Positions 41,301 to 49,673 of a stretch of 64,000 nucleotides of DNA are shown in pieces. Position numbers and translations under genes: made by a program. Under the pieces are notes generated by a model that searched no databases, was not told the origin of the DNA, and worked only from the letters and a program-made list of their open reading frames with translations. Origin of the DNA: Huiozyma naganishii CBS 8797 (lineage: Eukaryota > Ascomycota > Saccharomycetes > Saccharomycetales > Saccharomycetaceae); NCBI RefSeq assembly GCF_000348985.1, contig NC_035924.1, positions 124,001 through 188,000 of the forward strand, in the 5' to 3' direction. Position 1 is the stretch's first letter; the number at the start of each line of letters is the position of its first letter.

Positions 41301-41801
41301 GTACATATCGGATATATCTTTTGGAGTACCGTCCACTGATAGAATAATCGAGTAAAGTTCCGACAGCGCTGCACTCAATGCAACGTTAGGAGACTGGTCT
41401 GATTCGGCAAACAACGTTTTGCACAAATGGTGTTTCAATCCCTTTATTCTCGCTAGTTTTTGTCGATTGATGATAGACAATGATGCCAGCGATATAATGA
41501 CATGGTATGCAATTGTTAAGTAGTTTAAAATATCGGTGCTCTGAGCCGGTAAAGTGAACAAGTTCAACCACGACTCTGTATCGTCAAGTTTGAAATTATC
41601 ATCCACATTTGATATTTCAAAGGCTTTAATCAGTTCTAAGTGTGTATACTCTGCAAAAGTTGCATCTGTTTCCTTCTCGTTTAGTTCATACTGTGTCAAA
41701 ATTTTGTTGAAAATACTCTGGCTCGATTCCTTTTCCTCAATGGGTTGTAAAGTCAACAAATTGTCTAGTAGTAAGCTTAAATCACCCGCTGAATCGGACA
41801 T
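35397..41801 (-). CDS. BPH1: BEACH-domain protein Bph1 (3' end frameshifted)
   Basis: Role: BEACH family protein related to Chediak-Higashi/Lyst; in yeast linked to protein sorting and cell-wall integrity. Seen: 2134 codons as read. A long alpha-solenoid N-terminal part is followed by a PH-like domain (about 1340-1500). The BEACH domain spans about 1525-1805 ([62 protein letters not shown]). WD40 strands run to the end. The last 37 codons look unlike WD40; restoring one G in the run at 35562-35565 brings in IKLLIAVSDGQMHEYAV and a stop at 35470-35472, giving about 2110 residues (2167 in S. cerevisiae). It is next to SNT1 as YCR032W is. Confidence 0.94.
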   Translation of the reverse strand: [2134 protein letters not shown]

Positions 41802-42422
41802 TTTTCAGTGGGAAAGAGAATGACTCAGCAATAATATGACCCACCAGAACATAAAACAGTTACACCTCCAGCGTGGAGTTACTCCAGACTGTACCAGGCA
41901 ACAATAAAGGGTGAGCTCGGTGCTCTCGGGCATACAAAGATCCTACCGTATGTGAAACCGAACGGAGAATACGTCTTGGTAAGGAAAACGGGTGGCTCCC
42001 ACTTCCTAAACGGCAAAACTTCATCTCCTGGCATAAGCCTAGGTACGTCTTGTGACTGTATTTTGTAAGTGTGTGGGTGCTAAAGATATTTTTATTTTTT
42101 CAATTTTTTCAGAATAGAAAACCTTCCTATTTGGGATAGCCCTTAGTTTTTTTGTGTTCGGCAGGGAGGTCCTCCCTGTGGCACTGCGAAGAGCTCTGCG
42201 GAGAGAGCACCTACCGGGGTCGCGGCGCTAAGGAGTTCCGTGGGGGAGCGGTAAACTGAACGGCGCGCCCTTCTAGCTCCAGGCAGACGCAAAAAACCAA
42301 AAAAAAATTATGATGCTGCGCGTGTGTATGGGAAACGAAACTTATTAGAGAACATTTGAATTATTGTATACTGTTTAGGTACCGTTGAACATTAGAAGCC
42401 AAGCAACGTATACGAATAAATA
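41802..42422. other. Divergent BPH1/RPL39 promoter region
   Basis: About 620 bases. A G+C-rich island near 42155-42290 includes the inverted repeat CAGGGAGG-T-CCTCCCTG at 42164-42180. A Rap1-like site lies at 42069-42081. An ATG-less open stretch (41835-42065) is not supported as a gene. Confidence 0.5.
42069..42080 (-). promoter_or_regulatory. Rap1-like site upstream of RPL39
   Basis: The minus strand reads GCACCCACACACT, one mismatch from the ribosomal-protein-gene Rap1 box ACACCCAYACAYY. It lies about 340 bases upstream of the RPL39 start, within the range seen for yeast ribosomal protein genes. Binding is inferred. Confidence 0.45.
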
Positions 42423-42911
42423 ATGGCTGTATGTGAGTGATAACTTTAGAATAGAGATACGACAACTTTTGAGAGTGCAGGATGGTATGCTGTCTGGGCC
42501 GGTGGTGATAGAAACGAGGGGAGGGATAGGACGGATATGCGATGTTCACCAACATCATTACGGTTCTTATCCCCCTTCTCTACGTCTCAGTCAATCATGA
42601 GAGCCATGATATCTGGAGATGGCATGCCATGTTCTTTCAAGATGTTGTCTATTGGATCTACGAGGAGGAATCAATTTTACTAACAAATATTAAACTAAAA
42701 TAAATGACCATACGTGTTCGTATGCGTCGTTCCTTTTAGCTCTTTCACTCTATCTATCCAGGCTCAAAAATCCTTCAAGATCAAGCAAAGATTGGCTAAG
42801 GCCAAGAAGCAAAACAGACCATTGCCTCAATGGGTCAGATTAAGAACCAACAACACCGTTCGTTACAACGCCAAGAGAAGAAACTGGAGAAGAACGAAGA
42901 TGAACATCTAA
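42423..42911 (+). CDS. RPL39: 60S ribosomal protein L39 (eL39), one intron
   Basis: Role: small protein of the large ribosomal subunit lining the peptide exit tunnel. Seen: exon 1 42423-42428 (ATGGCT), intron 42429-42761 with donor GTATGT, branchpoint TACTAAC at about 42679-42685 and acceptor CCAG, exon 2 42762-42911. The spliced 51-residue product begins [20 protein letters not shown] and ends [11 protein letters not shown], near-identical to S. cerevisiae Rpl39, which has an intron at the same place. The S. cerevisiae gene is on chromosome X (YJL189W); here it lies beside BPH1 of chromosome III, as expected for sister regions from genome duplication. Confidence 0.97.
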
Positions 42912-43596
42912 TCTGGTTTATGTTTCCCGCTCCAAAAGAAGAGTTATGTGCTGTGTGGAGAATGTGAAGCAACAGTCTCTCACTACTCCCCCGCTCGCCT
43001 AACTCAATATTTTTTATTTCTCAGTGAGCTTCACATTCATAACCTAACCTGGTGATCTTTCTCATATATACAAAAATACATGTGTAGTTAATCAAACCAA
43101 ACATTGTCTTCATCATCACAGCATAACGTCATATCCGCAGCAGCAGCAGCAGCGACACTATACCGACACCCACACCCAATGGGAAGACCCTTTCCCCTCT
43201 CCCCCTGCTGCTGTCTCCTCCCAAGTCCTACGGAAACAAATATTACCTCGGGCGTAGAAGAGGAGAGAGCGGGACTGGGAACGGCTGTGCCCCGTCAAAT
43301 AACCGCAGCGAGCCCCGCAGCGAAGTTTTTTCCTGCCCTTCCTGTTGCACACTTTTCCACGATTGCTGTATAGGACCGTAGTGTACACACGTATAAATAG
43401 AAGCAGGGAAAGGTGTTATTGTCTCAAGGTTGTACTACGTAGTGAAGATTTTCACACGCACGTATTATATATGAATATATACGTACAAGTGAATTTAGCA
43501 TATATCCGATTTTCTCTTTTCCTGTTGCTCGTTGATCCTTTGTATCTTTGTGGAAACAAGTGCTGCTATAGTAAGTACGTGTTCACCAAGAGGGGA
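42912..43596. other. Intergenic RPL39-MNN5
   Basis: About 685 bases. A CAG repeat (about 43138-43153) and a TATA box (GTATAAATAG, 43391-43400) are visible. An in-frame ATG at 43471 could extend MNN5 by 42 codons but is judged unlikely. No RNA gene seen. Confidence 0.5.
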
Positions 43597-45342
43597 ATGT
43601 GGATGAATCCAAAATTTCTCTTGAGACCTTATAGCAACTTTTTCTTGAAGAGAACCTTGACAATATGCCTGTCTGCGCTTCTTGCATTGCTGCTTCTGTA
43701 CCAGTTTAACCAGGAGACCGTTATCACGAACCCGTCTGTGTGGGTCCCGCAGAAGGATGAGTTACAGAGGCCGCTCGAGAGTCGCACGGCTACGCCGAAC
43801 GAGAGGAGAGTGTTCTTTAGAAACATCTTCACCACATTGAAGAATGCTAAGCCGAGGGATCCGCCAGAGGATTTCACCGCATTCAAGGACGAGGCGAGAT
43901 GCAAGCTGAGGGATCCGATGTTCGCCAGTGACGGCGAGAGGGAGAAACTTGAGGCTGTCTCTTACGATAGCTTGGACGGATGCATGCATGTGCCGGACCA
44001 GTATTTGGAGAGTCTTACCAAAATGCATACCAAATTCGTGGGGACTATCAAATCTATCTCGTCGAGCACCGTACGCCAACTATACCCAGAGGATAGCGGT
44101 ATCGTCGCTGTAGGAGGCGGTAGGTACTCTGTGTTGCTGGCGACAATGCTACCGAAACTGAGGAAGAATTGCACGTCTCTACCGGTGGAGATATTCATCC
44201 CGGACGAGGACGCCGCGGGGGATGCATCTTTTTGTCAAGTCTTTGCGCCCAGGTACAACGCCAAGTGTATCTATGCGAAAGCTATCGTGGGCAAAATCGA
44301 CATCAAGTTGGAGAGGTTCCAATATAAACCCGTGGCGATCCTGCTGAGCTCTTTCAAAAACGTCCTGTTCTTGGACGCTGATAACTACGTCATGAAAAAC
44401 ATAGACAAGATATTCTCGGCAGAATCATACCACGATACAGGATTGATCATATGGCCAGACATTTGGAAAAGATGCACGTCACCAAGCTTCTATAAGATAG
44501 CGGGCATAAATTTCGATCTGACAAAAAGAGTCCGGTGGGGTGGGGACGAGATCTCGCCCGTATCGCGGTACACTTCAGCAGAACAGAACTCACCAGAATA
44601 CCTGAAAACAAAAGTACCCTTCCATGACCTGGATGGACCAATGCCGGACTCGTCATCCGAATCTGGCCAGTTGCTCATTAATAAAGTAAAGCACATGGAT
44701 ACGTTACTGTTGGCCCTGTACTACAACGTCTACGGTAAACAGTGGTACTTTCCTCTGGCGTCTCAGAGAGGACCTGGGGAAGGTGACAAAGAATCGTACA
44801 TTTCTGCTGCATATGCGCTAAAGAAGCCCGTTTATCAGGTGAAAACACCCTTGGAGTTCAGTGGGTACTTCACGGATGAGTTTAACGGAGTAGGGCTACT
44901 GCAGCACGACTTTGAGCAGGACTACCAACTGTACAAGAAGGCGGAAGAACTGGTCGCTGCAAACCAGATTCGCTACGGTTTTTACGACCCAGAGTACACC
45001 TATTCATCGTCCTTCTTGAAGGAGTTTTTCCACGTGGGTGAGAGCGCACATTCAGATGTCATGTTCATTCATGCCAGCTTTTTCAAGTTTGACCCATGGG
45101 AACTCTCCCAAAACGAAAGATTCACTTACAGGGGGAAGCAAGTGCGAGGATTCTCGCTAAGGGATAGGATAAACGGAGAGGACTTTGAACTGGAAGTGTT
45201 CGAACTGATGAAAGAGGCATTCTGTATTGATAAGACTGTCAAGTACGGCTACCTTGAGAAAAAATTCAAATCGAAAGAAGATTGGGAGAAGGCATGCTCG
45301 TACATCGACAAGCACATTGTATTTCTGAAGAGGAATCCATAA
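43597..45342 (+). CDS. MNN5: Golgi alpha-1,2-mannosyltransferase (Mnn5/Mnn2 family)
   Basis: Role: adds alpha-1,2-mannose branches to the alpha-1,6 backbone of N-linked outer chains in the Golgi. Seen: 581 residues from ATG 43597 (S. cerevisiae Mnn5 586). It has type II topology with a membrane anchor at about residues 19-38, then the MNN1/TNT-type catalytic domain: GIVAVGGGRYSVLLATMLPK, the metal-binding FLDADNYVMKN near residue 258, DTGLIIWPD, and LLALYYNVYGKQWY. RPL39 and the RBH1-like gene nearby point to MNN5 (YJL186W) rather than MNN2. An alternative second ATG lies two codons downstream. Confidence 0.9.
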   Translation: MWMNPKFLLRPYSNFFLKRTLTICLSALLALLLLYQFNQETVITNPSVWVPQKDELQRPLESRTATPNERRVFFRNIFTTLKNAKPRDPPEDFTAFKDEARCKLRDPMFASDGEREKLEAVSYDSLDGCMHVPDQYLESLTKMHTKFVGTIKSISSSTVRQLYPEDSGIVAVGGGRYSVLLATMLPKLRKNCTSLPVEIFIPDEDAAGDASFCQVFAPRYNAKCIYAKAIVGKIDIKLERFQYKPVAILLSSFKNVLFLDADNYVMKNIDKIFSAESYHDTGLIIWPDIWKRCTSPSFYKIAGINFDLTKRVRWGGDEISPVSRYTSAEQNSPEYLKTKVPFHDLDGPMPDSSSESGQLLINKVKHMDTLLLALYYNVYGKQWYFPLASQRGPGEGDKESYISAAYALKKPVYQVKTPLEFSGYFTDEFNGVGLLQHDFEQDYQLYKKAEELVAANQIRYGFYDPEYTYSSSFLKEFFHVGESAHSDVMFIHASFFKFDPWELSQNERFTYRGKQVRGFSLRDRINGEDFELEVFELMKEAFCIDKTVKYGYLEKKFKSKEDWEKACSYIDKHIVFLKRNP

Positions 45343-45666
45343 TCGCATCATAAGGTCTGATGTAACTATCAAAGGATAATCGCATAATAAAAACATCTGT
45401 ACTCTGTAATTTAAAAAGTTAAATACTCTAAGGCAGCGACGCAACGGTGCACCGCTCGATCTAGTTTGGATCTTGGAAGCAAGTGGACCCCATCACGTGA
45501 AAACGAGCGTTTCACTTTATGTGAGGTAAGGAAAAAATGTTCAAAAAAAAAAAATAAATAAAAGAAATAATCAACGGTGAAAGGTGACGTACAACTGAAC
45601 AATATACAGAGAGGGATTCTCACTGTACGCTCTATTCCAGCTGTTCACCTGAACCAAATTGTTATC
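45343..45666. other. RIM1 promoter region
   Basis: About 325 bases. ATCACGTGA at 45492-45500 is a Cbf1-type (CDEI) site. A poly-A stretch lies near 45543-45556. There is no CDEIII partner, so this is not a point centromere. Confidence 0.55.
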
Positions 45667-46202
45667 ATGAATCCCCTTTTTCTACGCCCACAAGCCCGTT
45701 TTTTCCATGCCACTGCCAGGAAGTTTGATTTTTCCAAGATGACCATCATTGGTCGCGTTGGTTCAGAATTCACAGAATTCACTTCCCAAAATGACAGGAG
45801 GTATTTGAGATACAGCATTGCTTCTCAGCCTAGGAAAGATGGTGCCACCAACTGGTACAATGTCACCGTGTTCAACGAGCACCACATCAATTTCCTAACC
45901 CAATATGTGAGGAAAGGGTATGTTACTTAACCTCTTATCCGATTTTGAGGTTAAAAATTAGGCGAAGTCCCAATTAATTTTTTGTCCCACTTTACTAACA
46001 TCATCAATTCAATTTTATTTTGAATGTACCCTTTTAAAACAGTGCTTTGATATACGTCGAAGCTGACGCAGCCAATTATGTTACCGAGAAGGATGACGGG
46101 ACCAAGAGATATTCTCTAAGCTTAATCCAAAAGGAATTTAACTTATTGAAAAACGGTAAGTCTGAAGAACCACCAGCTGAATTGGCCGAAAATTCTGAAT
46201 AA
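45667..46202 (+). CDS. RIM1: Mitochondrial single-stranded DNA-binding protein, one intron
   Basis: Role: binds single-stranded mtDNA and stimulates the Pif1 helicase in mitochondrial genome maintenance. Seen: exon 1 45667-45917, intron 45918-46042 (GTATGT, TACTAAC at 45993-45999, acceptor CAG), exon 2 46043-46202. Splicing joins YVRKG to ALIYVEADAANYVTEKDD, the same site as the S. cerevisiae intron. The product is 136 residues (135 in S. cerevisiae). It starts with a basic mitochondrial presequence (LRPQARFFHATARK), followed by the SSB OB-fold (MTIIGRVGSEFTEFT, TNWYNVTVFNEHH). Next to FEN2, as YCR028C-A is to YCR028C. Confidence 0.97.
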
Positions 46203-47289
46203 GCGTACCAACCATTTATACATCAATAAAATGTAGAATCCAATAATTTGTGCGTCTCGTCCTTTTTTCTTTCAATGGTCACGATTTTACCAGAAAAGGT
46301 CTTATGATCCTTTCTTTGCCTTGTTTTTTTATCACCGGATATGTTTTTATATAATTGGGAAACAATGTACCCATTTAATTAGCTGTAAATTAATTTCAAT
46401 TAAATGTATATTGCTTTATTCAATTTTCCTAATTCAATGTAGGATGGAAAAGTTCTCGTAGAGCTGTGGTTACTACTTCGTCTTTTGAACGTAACTTGTA
46501 AAATGGCAAGGGCGACATTGGGTTGAGAATGATATTTTAATGTTTTCCAAGGGGACCCCAAATTTTGTTAAGCGGTAAAAGATTGAAAATCGTTTTTCTG
46601 CAAGAAACTTCATTTTAGTTAAAATACTTCTGTTAGGATAATTTGTGGGGGTCCCCGAATATAGCTGGCTGGCTACCAATTATACAACGGCACGGAACAC
46701 TGTGAATCTGGGTGAGGGAATTGTTCATTAAGTGCACCCTAAAGATACTTCCGTATCATATATAACCAGGCCATGCAGGATTGTCTTAGGCCTTGAAACT
46801 TTTCTGAATATGAACCAAGAAATACCAACGGGAATTAACCAAGAATAACTGATTACTAATAATCATAGCAAGGTACAACCAACGGGTAGACTAGTGTATA
46901 TACTTAGATAATCATTGTTAGTAAGTAACTTGTATAACTAGCTAGTCTAACCCTAGTCCACATCAACACCGAGTCTTACGCTAACAACTTCCGAAATAAC
47001 TACTACAAAAATGTGATAAAGAAAATTACGTACCCTTCCCTGAATTTATTTACACATTAGTTTATCATAAACTGGTAAACGGAGGCTTACGCTAACAATG
47101 TGCAGCAGCATCCAGTTTCGTTTAAACCCTCTTTTTCTCTCGTTCATAATATATTCAGATAAAGCCCGAAGTATTTTTGCTGAACCGGGTTTTATGTCAC
47201 TGGCCACGGAAAGGGCTATGGTGACTGGTTGCTTCGTGCACTATAAAACGCCAAGAGTTTAAAATTCATCAGAGGTTAGAAATTAACTG
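46203..47289. other. Gene-poor stretch after RIM1
   Basis: About 1.1 kb with no convincing gene. GAG(T/G)CTTACGCTAACAA occurs twice (46971-46987 and 47082-47098, one mismatch). A single AACCCTAG lies near 46949-46956. A TATA-like ACTATAAAACG near 47239-47249 sits upstream of the next frame. Confidence 0.5.
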
Positions 47290-47649
47290 ATGAACGATAA
47301 CAATGATCGATATAATTCCCTGACTTTTAAGTTTGTGTTCGTAATTGCTACTCAAATCTTGCGCAAGCTTAGCAAAGATGTCAAGTATTTTACTTATGGT
47401 TATTGCCCACGGTACTGCGGGATTGAGGGCAGACGCCCATTGCAACGACTAAGAAACGGTGATGGCCAATCGATATGGGATTCATGTTTGAAGGGGTATA
47501 TCTGGAATTTGGCAAAGACTGCAGTGCGCGGTGCTTTGTTGTACTCAATGATCATCTTAGTACTGAGCTTCTTCTATTTTAAACTGATCGCAAGGGAACC
47601 CACCAAGCCGGAAACAATAAAGGAAGACCAAGAGTTGGGTATGGAGTAG
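47290..47649 (+). CDS. Orphan small membrane protein
   Basis: I do not recognise this 119-residue frame. Seen: a moderately hydrophobic N-terminal segment (residues 11-25), a Cys/Arg/Gly-rich middle (GYCPRYCGIEGRRPLQRLRN), and one clear membrane span at about residues 81-99 (GALLYSMIILVLSFFYFKLI), followed by a short acidic tail. A TATA-like element lies about 45 bases upstream. S. cerevisiae has no gene between RIM1 and FEN2. It may be a young or fast-evolving gene; codon use looks ordinary, but expression cannot be judged from the sequence. Confidence 0.45.
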   Translation: MNDNNDRYNSLTFKFVFVIATQILRKLSKDVKYFTYGYCPRYCGIEGRRPLQRLRNGDGQSIWDSCLKGYIWNLAKTAVRGALLYSMIILVLSFFYFKLIAREPTKPETIKEDQELGME

Positions 47650-47677
47650 CATACATAATTTTTATGCTAATATACCA

Positions 47678-47886
47678 AGCGTGCTTCTGAAAGTTCCTGC
47701 AGGATCTTAATACTTTTTATCACTATGATACATCACAGCAGGTTATGTTTAGATGTCTGTTTTTACATGTTAATTTGAGCTAAATACATATCGCCGCCCC
47801 AAGTAAATACATATATAATTTGATGAAGTCGTTGGGGGCATGCTAGGAAAACAAGGGTCACACAATGCAATGTGCGCTTTACATAT
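47678..47886. repeat. Copy A of a diverged direct repeat
   Basis: It pairs with about 48750-49000 through several collinear 10-20 base blocks separated by small indels. The copies are far from identical, so this is an old duplication. No terminal repeats or coding capacity typical of a transposon were seen. Confidence 0.5.
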
Positions 47887-48749
47887 CACATAACCGCATA
47901 CTATGTCTTACATCGAAAGTGTGAGGGTGAGTGGAAAGCAATACTTCCGCAACGTCATGCTATTACCTTTATGAACATCTTCGTACTGTGGTTTTGTTAC
48001 ACTTGAGCATTACTGTGTATTAACGATACATCTTCTTCCTTTTGCTTTCTTCCATACGTTCAAACAAAAAGTGTAAAGAGCTATCAGTCAAAATTCATGA
48101 CAGACCAAAGATAAGGACTCGAAAGAGAATCCATAAATATAATGCCGCATTCCGACGAGCGTGGCACGCTGGAATTCACGCAACACTAGGCCGGACGTTC
48201 GTTCTTACCGCGGCGCCAGAGGCAACGTCAGGAAATTATGTCGAGAGAAAAATGACAACAGCAGTGGTATTGTTGACTTTTTTTCCAAATTAGGTAATAT
48301 GAGGAATTCACTGACAACGTATTAGTCTTGCTTCAGACTTCAGCATTCCTAAACGAGTTGTCCGGTCTTTTAGATACGGAAGTAAGGACGAAACAGTCCA
48401 TCCAACAAAGTGATGTTATTTTTTTATTGTTTTCACCTTCCGACAAGGCTCTACGTTAGTCGACTTGGCTCTTCTTAGCGGTGCATTGCAATACAAAACA
48501 CTCAGCAACCGTTCACGAAAATACCCTATACGACAGTCCTCTGAGAATAAACTAATGCAGATTCCGAATAATTTTTTCTTAATTGTGGCGCCAAATATCT
48601 AACTCATAGTATTGTTGTGCACTTATTCAACAGTTGTTGAATTTTTGAAGAGCTATGACTAAAGAATGTAAAAACATCATTTGTCTCTATTCTTAATAAG
48701 GCTTCAGACGGCTAATGGTCATTCTCACGTAGAACTTCGTACTGCTAAA

Positions 48750-49000
48750 TACCAAGCGTCCTTTTAAAAGGTTGAAAGGACATGGTGTATATGAAAGTTC
48801 TTGTAGAATCTTGATGGTTTTGTCATTATGATCTATCAGAGCAGCATATGCTTAGATGTCCGTTTTGCATGTTCAGTTCGCTTGGATATATATGTTTGCG
48901 TATGACTCGGTTGCTTGTTGCCCTTTGTTGTTTGGTATTTAAGGGTTCACATAAATTATCATAACATATTCGACAGTGTACTTTACATATAACTTTTCTG
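48750..49000. repeat. Copy B of a diverged direct repeat
   Basis: Partner of copy A about 1.07 kb upstream. It carries an extra segment of about 25 bases after TACCAAGCGT. It lies in the upstream region of FEN2. Confidence 0.5.
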
Positions 49001-49673
49001 ATTTCCTCTTGAAACTTGTAATTGGTGAAGTACATACAGAAAAAATAAAAAAACCGTGTCACTATAAACATTTAATATGACTTCAGTAGACATATATATC
49101 AAAACGAATACATTTTGAAAGAGCGAAAATGCGTTAGACGCAAAGTAACAAATAACCCTTAAATCACAATACAGAAATATGTACCTCAAGCGCTTATTAC
49201 TTTAAGTGCTTATATTACAAAATTATTTCATCCGACTTCCCCAAATCTGTTTTTTTTCAGTTCGGTTCATACAGAAATTCGTTCCATAAGCTTTTAAAGG
49301 CCGCCAAAATTTGACTGAAACACACACCCTTACTTCTTGCTGTGCGCATTAGAACATGCTTAATACTCAGCATTCAAAACCACCGCAACAGACTTTATAT
49401 AGTATAAGAAAGTACTGTTCAACTCAAGTTTGTGGTTTGGAACTGACCTATCTACTTGTCAAATTCATGCTCCATTACCTTATAATTTCAGCATCCGAGT
49501 GATCATTCCTTACAGTTATTCTTCACATTCTGAAAGCTGCACATGGAGATTGTTGAGGTTTGACGAAAAATCGGAAATTTGAAAATAAAAGATGACAAAA
49601 AATACTTAATTGCATCTCGATCAACTTGTTCAAACAAAAAAACAGAAGAAGAAGATCTAAATGGAAAAGGACC

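Larger units (their letters stand above)
47650..49673. other. Gene-poor stretch with a diverged internal duplication
   Basis: About 2 kb without a convincing gene. Segments at about 47678-47886 and 48750-49000 share blocks in the same order: TACCAAGCGT, TGAAAGTTC-TG-AG-ATCTT, GCTTAGATGTC-GTTTT, AAGGGT-CACA and CTTTACATAT. Short frames such as 48042-48293 lack support. Confidence 0.5.

Noticed and set aside
41835..42065. Open stretch of 77 codons between BPH1 and RPL39
   Set aside because: It has no ATG, no intron signal that would supply one, and no recognised similarity; it lies in a divergent promoter.
45492..45500. Possible centromere (CDEI) near RIM1
   Set aside because: ATCACGTGA is followed by an A-rich stretch, but no TTCCGAA-type CDEIII element lies at the right distance; more likely a Cbf1 promoter site.
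46986..46996. CDEIII-like TTCCGAAAT
   Set aside because: No CDEI partner 80-200 bases away and the flanks lack the TGTTT..TG half of CDEIII.
48042..48293. 83-codon plus-strand frame in the gap before FEN2
   Set aside because: Biased but unremarkable composition, no similarity, and it lies in a region full of decayed repeats.
46203..49673. Solo LTR or transposon remnant
   Set aside because: No TGTTG...CAACA bounded element, target duplication or gag/pol-like frame could be delimited.
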